From NCBI GenBank assembly GCA_016946835.1, contig JACVTC010000161.1, forward strand, positions 132,501-196,500: 64,000 bases of DNA. Reading direction: 5' to 3'. The translations under genes and the position numbers were made by a program. The stretch's first letter is position 1. Every line of letters starts with the position of its first letter. Under the pieces are notes generated by a model. It was not told the DNA's origin. It worked only from the letters and a program-made list of their open reading frames with translations, and did not search any database. Below are positions 11,920 through 23,284 of the stretch, in pieces. This DNA comes from Neocallimastix lanati (nom. inval.). Its lineage: Eukaryota > Neocallimastigomycota > Neocallimastigomycetes > Neocallimastigales > Neocallimastigaceae.

Positions 11920-12045
11920 AAAAAAAATGAATATTGTGAAACACCATTGTTAAAACCAAGCTATAACGGAATTAATGATATAGTAAAATATTTAAAATAT
12001 ATGATAGAACATAAAGTAGATAGAAATAAAAAAAATAATAAATAA
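11920..12045 (+). pseudogene. In-frame post-stop ankyrin remnant of ANK1
   Basis: Directly after the ANK1 TAA the same frame continues for 41 codons to a second TAA (12,043-12,045). It encodes KKNEYCETPLLKPSYNG and a segment ending IEHKVDRNKK, a diverged ankyrin repeat. Homologous sequence follows the stop of most other members (ANK2, 3, 4, 5, 6, 7, 8, 9, 10, 11, 12) but is out of frame or carries further stops there. It is either the decayed original C-terminus or a readthrough extension. The A-rich run right after the stop is a likely slippage site. Confidence 0.6.
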
Positions 12046-12394
12046 ACGTAAAAATTAATATAATAAAAAATAAAGAATTATTTAAATTATAATTTTTTAT
12101 CTTTATTTTTATTTTTATTTTTATTATATATAAATGTATTATTTAATTTTTATCTAATAAATTGATTTTAAAATAAATAATAAATAAAAATAAAGCATTA
12201 AAAAGTCGGTTAATAATTTTTTTTTTATTATTATTATTATTTTTTTTTTTTTTTTTTTCTTTTCTATTTGAAAAGAATAAATTTGATTAATTAAATTTTA
12301 GAGTGATTTATAATTTTAATTTTAAGAAGTTTAAAATTTAAATTATTAATAGTTTTTAATATCATTATTATTATAAGTTAAGGATTTTTTTTTT

Positions 12395-12516
12395 AATTTC
12401 CGATGTGTACCGTCCTATGCCCCCCTCAAGGCATGGGAATATTAAGGTAGTCACAACACTTCGGTGTGCTATAGCACAGGCGGATATAGTCCCTACTGGA
12501 CAGCCTTACTGTTAAT
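12395..12516. repeat. GC-rich hairpin island, copy A
   Basis: A ~120-bp block of balanced composition in otherwise ~85-90% AT DNA. It starts TTTCCGATGTGTACC and ends CCTTACTGTTAATT. Predicted stems in order: ATGCC/GGCAT with an 8-nt loop, ACAC/GTGT closed by a TTCG tetraloop, the overlapping palindrome TGTGCTATAGCACA, and GTCC/GGAC around CTACT. No open frame spans it convincingly. It recurs four more times in the array almost unchanged. Possible natures: a structured non-coding RNA, a short SINE core, or a DNA recombination element. Confidence 0.8.
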
Positions 12517-12547
12517 TATTATTATAATATAATGAATTAAAAAAAAG

Positions 12548-12583
<36 letters not shown>

Positions 12584-12585
<2 letters not shown>

Positions 12586-12648
12586 ACATAGAAATATATA
12601 TATATATAATAATAATAATATATAATAATAATATATATTGTTATGTCC
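12584..12648. repeat. GGACATA...TATGTCC inverted repeat
   Basis: GGACATAGAAATATATA is opposed by an AATATATATTGTTATGTCC-like arm. A further direct GGACATAGT lies about 30 bp downstream. The arrangement recurs upstream of nearly every ankyrin gene, with perfect or one-mismatch ends. Confidence 0.6.
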
Positions 12649-12850
12649 TTTTATAAAATATATAAAATATATATTTATGGACATAGTCATTATTATTATT
12701 ATTATTAATTTTTTTTTTTTATTTTTTTTTTTTTTTATATTATTTAAAAAAGCTAATAATATATTTATTAAATAAATAAAAGATTTAATAGTTATTATTT
12801 GTACTTATATTAAATATAAAAAAATTAATTTTCGATTAAAAAACATTATA

Positions 12851-12893
<43 letters not shown>

Positions 12894-12921
12894 CATAAAT
12901 ATAGCACCAAATAAAAGTAAT

Positions 12922-14835
12922 ATGAATAACAGTTTAAAAAAGAGAGATAATAAGTCTGAAGAAGATAATGATAATGAACTTACGTCTAAAAAATTAAAAA
13001 CTGGAACAAATAATCAAGAAAATGGTTTATATGTTACTTCTTCTGAAATAAAAAAATTAATAAAGAGCTCAAATATGGAGAAATTAAAAAATTTTTTTAA
13101 TACTTCAAAATTTTATGATAATGAATTTATTAAATGGCTACTTCATCTCTATAAAAATAAAACTTTTATTTCTATTGTTGATTTAGATAAAGAAATTTCT
13201 AAAGATGAATATAAAATTCTATTTATTTTTGTAGATGATTATTATTATTATACAAAAGGTAAGTATATAATCAAAGATGGGAATAAAAATTTAATAAAAT
13301 TTTTAGCAAAACATGGAGAGGATATAAATAAAGTAGATTATAAGTATGGGGAAAGACCTTTATTTTATGCCTGTGAAAGTGGAAATAAAGATTTAGTAAA
13401 ATTCTTAGTAGAACATGGAGCAGATATAAATGAAGAAAATAGACAACGTGAAACACCATTATTCAAGGCATGTAAAAGTGGAAATAAAGATTTAGTGAAA
13501 TTTTTAGTAGAGCATGGAGCAGATATAAATAAAGATAATAAATATTATGAAACCCCATTATTCAAGATATCTGGAAGTGGAAATAAAGATTTTGTAGATT
13601 ATTTAGTAGAACACGGAGCAGCTATAAATATAGAAAATATATATCGTGAAACACCTTTATTTGATGCATGTACAAGTGGGAATAAAGATTTAGTAGAAAA
13701 TTTAGTAGCGCATGGAGCAGATATAAATAAAGAGAATAGATTTAGAAGAACACCATTATTTTATGCATGTGGAAGTGGAAATAAAGATTTAGTAGAATAT
13801 TTAGTAGAACATGGAGCAGATATAAATAAACGAGAAAATAATGGTAAAACACCACTATTTGTGGTCTGTGAAAGTGGAAATAAAGATTTAGTAGAATATT
13901 TAGTAGAACATGGAGCGGATGTAAATAAAGAAGAAAATTGGTATGGTGAAACACCATTATTCAAGGCATGTAAAAGTGGAAATAAAGATTTAGTGAAATT
14001 TTTAGTAGAGCATGGAGCAGATATAAATAAAGAAAATAAATTTTGGGAAACACCATTATTTGATGCTTGTGAGAGTGGAAATAAAGATTTAGTAGAATAT
14101 TTAGTAGAACATGGAGCAGATATAAATCAGCAAAAAGGATATGATAACACACTATTATTCAACGCATGTGAAAGTGGAAATAAAGATTTAGTAGAATATT
14201 TAGTAGAACATGGAGCAAATATAAATGAAGAAAATACAATTGGTAAAACAGCATTATTTTATGCATGTGAAAGTGGAAATAAAGATTTAGTAGAATATTT
14301 AGTAGAACATGGAGCAGATATAAATAAAGAAGATAGAAAGTATGGTCAAACACCATTATTCAACGCATGTAAAAGTAGAAATAAAGATTTAGTAGAATAT
14401 TTAGTAGAACATGGAGTAGATATAAATAAAGAAAATAAAAATGGTGAAACATCATTATTTTGTACATGTGAAAGTAGAAATAAAGATTTAGTAGAATATT
14501 TAGTAGAACATGGATTAGATATAAATAAAGAAAATAAATATGGTGAAACACCATTATTTTATGCATGTAAAAGTAGAAATATAGATTTAGTGCAATACCT
14601 AGTAGAACATGGAGCAGATATAAATAAAGAAGAAAAAATGTATGGTCAAACACCATTATTCAACGCATGTAAAAGTAGAAATAAAGATTTAGTAGAATAT
14701 TTAGTAGAACATGGAGTGGATATAAATAAAGAAAATAAATATGGTGAAACACCATTATTTTATGCATGTAAAAGTAGAAATATAGATTTAGTGCAATACC
14801 TAGTAGAACATGGAGCAAAGTGTAAATATAAATAA
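12922..14835 (+). CDS. ANK2: ankyrin-repeat protein, 637 aa
   Basis: It has the family N-terminus (KKRDNKSEEDNDN variant) and YVTSSEIKKLIK region, then about 15 full ankyrin repeats. The C-terminus is AKCKYK, like ANK1, 4 and 6. It is shorter than ANK1 by seven repeats with no frame lesion, as expected from loss of whole 99-102-bp units. Some repeats carry a one-residue insertion (KEENWYGETPLF, KEDRKYGQTPLF). It has the same ACATAAATATAGCACC leader as ANK1 and ANK3. The GC-rich island lies on both sides (copy A upstream, copy B downstream). The post-stop remnant at about 14,836-14,960 has several stops. Start chosen at the family MNN methionine. Confidence 0.9.
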   Translation: MNNSLKKRDNKSEEDNDNELTSKKLKTGTNNQENGLYVTSSEIKKLIKSSNMEKLKNFFNTSKFYDNEFIKWLLHLYKNKTFISIVDLDKEISKDEYKILFIFVDDYYYYTKGKYIIKDGNKNLIKFLAKHGEDINKVDYKYGERPLFYACESGNKDLVKFLVEHGADINEENRQRETPLFKACKSGNKDLVKFLVEHGADINKDNKYYETPLFKISGSGNKDFVDYLVEHGAAINIENIYRETPLFDACTSGNKDLVENLVAHGADINKENRFRRTPLFYACGSGNKDLVEYLVEHGADINKRENNGKTPLFVVCESGNKDLVEYLVEHGADVNKEENWYGETPLFKACKSGNKDLVKFLVEHGADINKENKFWETPLFDACESGNKDLVEYLVEHGADINQQKGYDNTLLFNACESGNKDLVEYLVEHGANINEENTIGKTALFYACESGNKDLVEYLVEHGADINKEDRKYGQTPLFNACKSRNKDLVEYLVEHGVDINKENKNGETSLFCTCESRNKDLVEYLVEHGLDINKENKYGETPLFYACKSRNIDLVQYLVEHGADINKEEKMYGQTPLFNACKSRNKDLVEYLVEHGVDINKENKYGETPLFYACKSRNIDLVQYLVEHGAKCKYK

Positions 14836-15138
14836 AACAAATAAATATTGTGAAACATCATTGTTAAAACCAAACTATAACGGAATTAATGATATATTAT
14901 AATATTTAAAATATATGATAGAACATAAAGTAGATAGAAATAAAAAAATAATAAATAAACTTAAAAATTAAAATAATAAAAAATAAAGAATTATTTAAAT
15001 TATAATTTTTTATCTTTATTTTTATTTTTATTTTATATAAATGTATTATTTAATTATTATATAATAAATCGATTTTAAAATAAATAATAAATAAAAATAA
15101 AACATTAAAAAGTAGGTTAATAATTTTTTTTTATAATA

Positions 15139-15172
<34 letters not shown>

Positions 15173-15329
15173 TTTTTTTTTTTTTTTTTTCTATTTGAAT
15201 AGAATAAATTTGATTAATTAGTTTTTAGAGAGATAGAGAGATTTATAATTTTAATTTTAAAAAGTTTAAAAACTATAATTATTAATAGTTTTTAATATTA
15301 TTATTATTATAAGTTCAGGACTTTTTTTT

Positions 15330-15456
15330 AATTTCCGATGTGTACCGTGTACCCTATGCCCTCCTCAAGGCATGGGAATATTAAGGTAGTCACAACACTT
15401 CGGTGTGCTATAGCACAGGCGGATATAGTCCCTACTGGACAGCTTTACTGTTAATT
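15330..15456. repeat. GC-rich hairpin island, copy B
   Basis: As copy A, with three visible differences: a GTGTACC insertion near the left end, C to T in the first loop (CTCCTCAA) and AGCTTTACTG for AGCCTTACTG. All lie outside the predicted stems. Confidence 0.8.
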
Positions 15457-15490
15457 ATTATTATAAAATAATGAATTAAAAAAAAAAGAA

Positions 15491-15520
<30 letters not shown>

Positions 15521-15521
<1 letters not shown>

Positions 15522-15564
15522 GACATAGAAATATATATATATAATAATATATATTTTTATGTCC
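15521..15564. repeat. GGACATA...TATGTCC inverted repeat
   Basis: Compact 44-bp version with arms GGACATAGAAATATAT and ATATATTTTTATGTCC, near-perfectly complementary. Confidence 0.65.
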
Positions 15565-15751
15565 TTTTATAAAATATATAATATTTATAATTCAATTATG
15601 GACATAGTCATTATTATTATTATTATTATTATTTTTTTTTTTTTTTTTTTTTGCTAATAATATATTTATTAAATAAATAAAAGATTTAATAGTTATTATT
15701 TGTACTTATATTAAATATAAAAAAATTAATTTTCGATTAAAAAACATTATA

Positions 15752-16109
<358 letters not shown>

Positions 16110-16137
16110 CATAAATATAGTACCAAATAAAAGTAAT

Positions 16138-18238
16138 ATGAATAACAGTTTAAAAAAGAGAGATAATAAGTCTGAAGAAGATAATGATAATGAACTTACG
16201 TCTAAAAAATTAAAAACTGGAACAAATAATCAAGAAAATGGTTTATATGTTACTTCTTCTGAAATAAAAGAATTAATAAAGAATTCAAATATGAAGGAAT
16301 TAAAAAATATTTTTGATATTTCAAAATTTTATGATAATGAACTTATTAAATGGCTACTTCATCTCTATAAAAATAAAACTTTTATTTCTATTGTTGATTT
16401 AGATAAAGAAATTTCTAAAGATGATTATAAAATTCTATTAATTGTTAAAAAAGAATTATGGATTGAAACATACCATAAGTATATAATCAAAGATAGGAAT
16501 AAAAATTTAATAAAATTTTTAGCAAAACATGGAGAGGATATAAATAAAGTAGAATATAAGTATGAAGATAGACCTTTACTTTATGCCTGTGAAAGTGGAA
16601 ATAAAGATTTTATAAAATTCTTAGTAGAACATGGAGCAGATATAAATGTAGAAAATGGAAATCGTGAAACACCATTATTTCAAGGCATGTAAAAGTGGAA
16701 ATAAAGATTTAGTAGAATATTTAGTAAAATATGGAGCAGATATAAATCATAAAAATATCTTTTGGGAAATACCATTATATTATGCATGTGAAAGTGGAAA
16801 TAAAGATTTAGTAGAATATTTAGTAGAACATGGAGCAAATATAAATCAGGAAATAGGAGTTGGTAGGACACCATTATTCAACGCATGTAGAAGTGGAAAT
16901 AAAGATTTAGTAGAATTTTTAGTAGAACATGGAGAAGATATAAATAAAGAAGATGAAAATGGTCTAATACCATTATTTTTTGCATGCACTAATGGAAATA
17001 AAGATTTAGTAGAATATTTAGTAGAACATGGAGCAGATATAAATAAAGAAGATAAATATGGTGAAACACCATTATTCGATGTATGTGAAAGAAGAAATAA
17101 AGATTTAGTGCAATACCTAGTAGAACATGGAGCGGATATAAATAAAGAAAATAAAAATGGTGAAATACCATTATTTTATGCATGCTATAATAGAAATAAA
17201 GATTTAGTAGAATATTTAGTAGAACATGGAGCGGATATAAATAAAGAAGATAAAAATGGTAAAACACCATTATTAAATGTATGTGATATAAGAAATGAAG
17301 GTTTGGTAGAATATTTAGTAGAACATGGAGCGGATATAAATAAAGAAGATAAAGATGGTAAAATACCATTTTTCAAGGCATGTGAAAGTGGAAATAAAGA
17401 TTTGGTAGAATATTTAGTAGAACATGGAGCAAATATAAATAAAGAAAATAAAAATGGTAAAACAGCATTATTTAATGCATACTATAGTGGAAATAAAGAT
17501 TTAGTAGAATATTTAGTAGAACATGGTGCAAATATAAATAAAGAAAATAAAGATGGTAATACACTATTAATATATGTACTTAAAACTGGAAACAAAGATT
17601 TAGTAGAATATTTAGTAGAACATGGAGCAGATATAAATCAAGAAGATAAATGCTATGGTAAAACACCATTATTTTATGCATGTGGAAGTGGAAATAAAGA
17701 TTTAGTAGAATATTTCGTAGAACTTGGAGCGGATATAAATAAAGAGAGTACATATGGAAGAACACCTTTATTTGATGCATGTAAGAGTGGCAATAAAGAT
17801 TTAGTAGAATATTTAGTTGAACATGGATTAGATATAAATAAAGAAAATAAATGTGGTGAAACACCATTATTTTATGCATGTGAGAGTGGAAATAAAGATT
17901 TAGTAGAATATTTAGTAGAACATGGAGTGGATATAAATCAAGAGAGTACATATGGAAGTACACCATTATTTTGTGCATGTGAGAGTGGAAATAAAGATTT
18001 AGTAGAACATTTAGTTGAACATGGATTAGATATAAATAAAGAAAATAAATATTGTGAAACACCTTTATTTAATGCATGTGAGAGCGGAAATAAAGATTTA
18101 GTAGAATATTTAGTAGAACATGGAGCAGATATAAGTAAAGAAAATAAATATGGTGAGACACCATTATTTTATGCACGTAAAAGTAGAAATAAAGATTTAG
18201 TGCAATACCTAGTACAATATGGAGCAGAGCAGATATAA
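16138..18238 (+). pseudogene. ANK3: ankyrin-repeat gene with a single-base frameshift
   Basis: An N-terminal frame of 184 codons (16,138-16,692) and a second of 527 codons ending at 18,238 are two parts of one ankyrin gene. The break is one extra T at about 16,678-16,680: ATTATTTCAAGGCATG where paralogues have ATTATTCAAGGCATG. Without it there would be one continuous frame with about 17-18 repeats ending in AEQI. Everything else is intact, so this is either a very recent mutation or a sequencing error in a homopolymer. The first frame alone would give a short protein with the N-terminal region and about two repeats. The final repeat ends QYGAEQI, the C-terminal class shared with ANK5, 7, 8 and 11. 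Confidence 0.8.
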
Positions 18239-19009
18239 ATAAAAAAAAAAATAAATATTGTGAAACAATTTGTTAAAACCAAGCTATAACAGAATTAATG
18301 ATATAGTAGAATATTTAAAATATATGATAGAACATGGAGTATATAAAAATAAAAAAAAAAAAATAAACTTAAAAATTAATATAATAAATAATAAAGAATT
18401 ATTTAAATTATAATTTTTTTTATTTTTATTTTTATTTTTATTTTTATAAATATATTATTTAATTTTTATCTAATAAATCGATTTTAAAATTATTTTAATT
18501 TATATATATATTATATATATATAAAAATAAAATAAATAAAAATAAAAAATTAAAAAGTCGATTAATAATTTTTTTATTTTATTTTATTTTATTTTATTTT
18601 TTTATTTTTTTTATTTGAATAGAGTAAATTTGATTAATTGGTTTTAGAGAGATTTATAATTTTAATTTTAAAAAAGTTATAATAATAATATTAAAAAATA
18701 TTAATAATTAAATTTTAAGATAATGAATTAAAAAAAAAAAAAAAAAAAAGAAAAAAGGACAGAGAAATATATAATAATAAAATATTTTTTTATGCCCTTT
18801 TATAAATAGATGTAATTATATATATATAATAAATTTTTGGACATAGTTATTATTATTTTTAATTTTTTAAAAAAGCTAATAATATATTTATTAAATCAAT
18901 AAAAGATTTAATAATTATTTATTTATATTTAATTTTTTTTTTTATTTTTTAACCGCAGCTTATTTATATTTATATTTAATAAATATAAAATAATAAATTT
19001 CGAATAGAA

Positions 19010-19077
<68 letters not shown>

Positions 19078-19103
19078 GAAACACATTATTAAATACAAGT
19101 AAC
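18239..19103. other. ANK3-ANK4 intergenic region
   Basis: Holds a decayed post-stop repeat, (TTTTTA)n, (TTTTA)n, a degenerate GGACAGAG/ATGCCC inverted repeat (18,757-18,797), the AACCGCAGCTT box (18,951) and (AAT)n (19,010-19,073). The hairpin island is absent. No gene is seen. Confidence 0.7.
18951..19010 (+). promoter_or_regulatory. Conserved AACCGCAGCTT upstream box (ANK4)
   Basis: Same block as at 9,131, about 150 bp before the ANK4 ATG, with only one visible change (TTTAATAAATATAAA for TTTAATGAATATAAA). Confidence 0.4.
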
Positions 19104-21710
19104 ATGAATAACAGTTTAAAAAAGAGAGATAAAAAATCTGAAGAAGATAATGATAATAGACATACGTCTAAAAAATTAAAAATCGTAACAAATAATCAAG
19201 AAAATGATTTATACGTTACTTCTTCTGAAATAAAAGAATTAATAAAGAATTCAAATATAAAGGAATTAAAAAATATTTTTGATATTTCAAAATTTTATGA
19301 TAATGTACTTATTAAATGGCTACTTCATCTCTATAAAAATAAAACTTTTATTTCTATTGTTGATTTAGATAATGAAATTTCTAAAGATGAATATAAAATT
19401 CAATTTATTTTTAAAAAAGATGTTTATTTTTTTCCAAAAGGTAAGTATATAATAAAAGATGGGAATAAAAATTTAATAAAATTTTTAGCAAAACATGGAG
19501 AGGATATAAATAAAGTAGAATATTGGTATGATAAAATACCTTTAATTTATGCCTGCGAAAGTGGAAATAAAGATTTAATTAAATTCTTATTGGAATATGG
19601 AGCAGATATAAATATGGGAAATGATTATGGAGAAACAGCAATATTCAAGGCATGTAAAAGTGGAAATAAAGATTTAGTAGAATATTTAGTAAAATGTGGA
19701 GCAGATATAAATCATGAAAGTAAATATGATGAAATACCATTATTTTTTCCATGTAAAAGTGGAAATAAAGATTTAGTAGAATATTTAGTAGAACATGGAG
19801 CAGATATAAATCAGGAAGTAGAATTTGGTGAAACAGCATTATTCAGCGCATGTAAAAGCGGAAATAAAAATTTAGTTGAATATTTAGTAGAACATGGAGC
19901 AAATATAAATCAAGAAGATATTTGGTATGGTGAAACACCTTTATTCAATGCATGTGGAAGTGGAAATAAAGATTTAGTAGAATATTTAGTAGAACATGGA
20001 GCGGATATAAATAAAGAAGAAAAATGGTATGGTGAAACACCATTATTTAATGCATGTGGAAGTGGAAATAAAGATTTAGTAGAATATTTAGTTGAACATG
20101 GATTAAATATAAATAAAGAAAATAAAGATGGTAAAACACCTTTATTTGATGCATGTGAGAGTGGAAATAAAGATTTAGTAGAATATTTAGTTGAACATGG
20201 AGTAGATATAAATAAAGAAGATAAAAATGGTGAAACATCATTATTTTGTGTATGTAAAAGTGAAAATAAAGATTTAGTGCAATACCTAGTAGAACATGGA
20301 GCGGATATAAATAAAGAAAATAAAAATGGTGAAATACCATTATTTTATGCATGCTATAATAGAAATAAAGATTTAATGGAATATTTAGTAGAAAATGGAG
20401 CAGATATAAGTCAAAAAGAAAAATGGAATGATGAAACCCCATTATTCAAGGTATGTAGAAGTGGAAATAAAGATTTAGTAGAATATTTAGTAGAACATGG
20501 AGCAGATATAAATATAGAAAATAAATATGGTGAAACACCTTTATTTGATGCATGTAAGAGTGGAAATAAAGATTTAGTAGAATATTTAGTAGAACATGGA
20601 ACAGATATAAATAAAGAAAAACAATATTGTGAAACACCTTTATTTGATGCATGTAAGAGTGGAAATAAAGATTTAGTAGAATATTTAGTAGAACATGGAG
20701 CGGATATAAATAAAGAAAATAAAAAAGGTGAAACACCATTATTCAACTCATGCTATCATGGAGATAAAGATTTAGTAGAATATTTAGTAGAACATGGAGT
20801 AGATATAAATAAAGAAAATAAAAAAGGTGAAACGCCATTATTCAACTCATGCTATCATGGAGATAAAGATTTAGTAGAATATTTAGTAGAACTTGGAGCG
20901 GATATAAATAAAGAAAATAAAGATGGTGAAACACTATTATTTTATGCATGCTATAATAGAAATAAAGATTTAATAGAATATTTAGTAGAACATGGAGTGG
21001 ATATAAATAAAGAAGATAAAGATGGTAAAACACCATTATATCATGCATGTGACAGAGGAAATAAAGATTTAGTGCAATACCTAGTAGAACATGGAGCAGA
21101 TATAAATAAAGAAAATAAAAATGGTGAAACACCATTGTTCAACTCATGCTATGAAAGAAATAAAGATTTAGTAGAATATTTAGTAGAACATGGAGCGGAT
21201 ATAAATAAAGAAAATAAAAATGGTGAAACACCATTGTTCAACTCATGCTATGAAAGAAATAAAGATTTAGTAGAATATTTAGTAGAACATGGAGCGGATA
21301 TAAATAAAGAAAATAAAAATGGTGAAACACCATTGCTCAACTCATGCTATAAAGGATATAAAGATTTAATAGAATATTTAGTAGAACATGGAGCAGATAT
21401 AAATAAAGAAAATAAAGATGGTAAAACACCATTATATCATGCATGTGACAGCGAAAATAAAGATTTAGTGCAATACCTAGTAGAACATGGAGCAGATATA
21501 AATAAAGAAAATAAATATGGTGAAACAGCTTTATTTAAATCATGTAAATTTGAAAATAAAAATTTAGTAGAATATTTAGTAGAACATGGAGCAGATATAA
21601 ATAAAGAAAATAGAGATGGTAAAACACCATTATATTATGCATGTAACGGTGGAAATAAAGATTTAGTGCAATACCTAGTAGAACATGGAGCAAAGTGTAG
21701 ATATAAATAA
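19104..21710 (+). CDS. ANK4: ankyrin-repeat protein, 868 aa
   Basis: Closest to ANK1 in length and repeat order: about 22 repeats, beginning EYWYDKIPLIYACESGNKD and ending AKCRYK. The two are evident recent duplicates with several repeats swapped. A pair of nearly identical adjacent repeats (ENKKGETPLFNSCYHGDKD, about 20,710-20,900) and another pair (ENKNGETPLFNSCYERNKD, about 21,110-21,290) show very recent single-repeat duplication. The leader is of the GAAACACATTATTAAATAC type, with the AACCGCAGCTT box. The GC-rich island copy C lies downstream. There is no frame lesion, and the start is the family ATG. Confidence 0.9.
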   Translation: MNNSLKKRDKKSEEDNDNRHTSKKLKIVTNNQENDLYVTSSEIKELIKNSNIKELKNIFDISKFYDNVLIKWLLHLYKNKTFISIVDLDNEISKDEYKIQFIFKKDVYFFPKGKYIIKDGNKNLIKFLAKHGEDINKVEYWYDKIPLIYACESGNKDLIKFLLEYGADINMGNDYGETAIFKACKSGNKDLVEYLVKCGADINHESKYDEIPLFFPCKSGNKDLVEYLVEHGADINQEVEFGETALFSACKSGNKNLVEYLVEHGANINQEDIWYGETPLFNACGSGNKDLVEYLVEHGADINKEEKWYGETPLFNACGSGNKDLVEYLVEHGLNINKENKDGKTPLFDACESGNKDLVEYLVEHGVDINKEDKNGETSLFCVCKSENKDLVQYLVEHGADINKENKNGEIPLFYACYNRNKDLMEYLVENGADISQKEKWNDETPLFKVCRSGNKDLVEYLVEHGADINIENKYGETPLFDACKSGNKDLVEYLVEHGTDINKEKQYCETPLFDACKSGNKDLVEYLVEHGADINKENKKGETPLFNSCYHGDKDLVEYLVEHGVDINKENKKGETPLFNSCYHGDKDLVEYLVELGADINKENKDGETLLFYACYNRNKDLIEYLVEHGVDINKEDKDGKTPLYHACDRGNKDLVQYLVEHGADINKENKNGETPLFNSCYERNKDLVEYLVEHGADINKENKNGETPLFNSCYERNKDLVEYLVEHGADINKENKNGETPLLNSCYKGYKDLIEYLVEHGADINKENKDGKTPLYHACDSENKDLVQYLVEHGADINKENKYGETALFKSCKFENKNLVEYLVEHGADINKENRDGKTPLYYACNGGNKDLVQYLVEHGAKCRYK

Positions 21711-22014
21711 AAAAAATGAATATTGTGAAACACCATTGTTAAAACCAAGCTATAACGGAATTAATGATATAGTAGAATATTTAAAATATATGATAGAACA
21801 TAAAGTTGATAGAAATAAAAAAATAATAAATAAATGTAAAAATTAATATAATAAAAAATAAAGAATTATTTAAATTATAATTTTTTATCTTTATTTTTAT
21901 TTTTAATTTTATATAAATGTATTATTTAATTTTTATCTAATAAATTGATTTTAAAATAAATAATAAATAAAAATAAAGCATTAAAAAGTCGGTTAATAAT
22001 TTTTTTTCATAATA

Positions 22015-22054
<40 letters not shown>

Positions 22055-22059
22055 TTTAT

Positions 22060-22099
<40 letters not shown>

Positions 22100-22239
22100 T
22101 TGAATAGAATAAATTTGATTAATTAGTTTTTAGAGAGATTTATAATTTTAATTTTAAGAAGTTTAAAATTTAAATTATTAAATTATTAATAGTTTTTAAT
22201 TTTATTATTATTATAATTTCAGGATTTTTTTTTTTTTTT

Positions 22240-22362
22240 AATTTCCGATGTGTACCGTCCTATGCCCCCCTCAAGGCATGGGAATATTAAGGTAGTCACA
22301 ACACTTCGGTGTGCTATAGCACAGGCGGATATAGTCCCTACTGGACAGCCTTACTGTTAATT
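22240..22362. repeat. GC-rich hairpin island, copy C
   Basis: Identical to copy A through the whole hairpin region as far as I can compare by eye. Confidence 0.8.
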
Positions 22363-22401
22363 ATTATTATAAGATAATGAATTAAAAAAAAAAGAAAATT
22401 T

Positions 22402-22450
22402 GGACATAGAAATACATATATATATAATAATAATATATATTGTTATGTCC
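22402..22450. repeat. GGACATA...TATGTCC inverted repeat
   Basis: Arms GGACATAGAAATACATATA and ATATATATTGTTATGTCC. A direct GGACATA follows at about 22,492. Confidence 0.6.
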
Positions 22451-22651
22451 TTTTATAAAATATATAAAATATATATATATAATTCAATTATGGACATAAT
22501 CATTATTGCTATTATTATTTTTTTTTCTATTTTTTTTTTTTTTTTTTTTTTATTTTTTTTTATATTATTTAAAAAAGCTAATAATATATTTATTAAATAA
22601 ATAAAAGATTTAATAATTATTATTTGTACTTATATTTATTATAGAAAACAA

Positions 22652-22950
<299 letters not shown>

Positions 22951-23177
22951 TATAATAATAATATTTATTGTTATGTCCATTTATAAAATATATAAAATAT
23001 ATATTTATGGACGTAGTCATTATTATTATTAATTTTTTTTCTATTTTTTTTTTTTTTTATATTATTTAAAAATGCTAATAATATATTTATTAAATAAATA
23101 AAAGATTTAATAATTATTATTTGTACTTATATTTATTAAATATAAAAAAATTAATTTTAGAATAGAAAACAATTATA

Positions 23178-23228
<51 letters not shown>

Positions 23229-23284
23229 TTAATATTAATATTAATATTAATAAAAACATAAATATAGTACCAAATAAAAGTAAT

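Larger units (their letters stand above)
12046..12921. other. ANK1-ANK2 intergenic region
   Basis: In order: a (TTTTTA)n tract (about 12,100-12,125), T-rich sequence, the GC-rich hairpin island (12,395-12,516), the GGACATA/TATGTCC hairpin (12,584-12,648), more T-rich sequence, and an (AAT)n tract (12,851-12,889) before the ANK2 ATG. No other gene is seen. Confidence 0.7.

Noticed and set aside
12401-12513. Hairpin island as a group I intron or hammerhead ribozyme core
   Set aside because: GGATATAGTCC recalls the 3' P7 strand of group I introns, but no P4-P6 or 5' P7 partner is found, and no CUGAUGA/GAAA hammerhead core is present on either strand.
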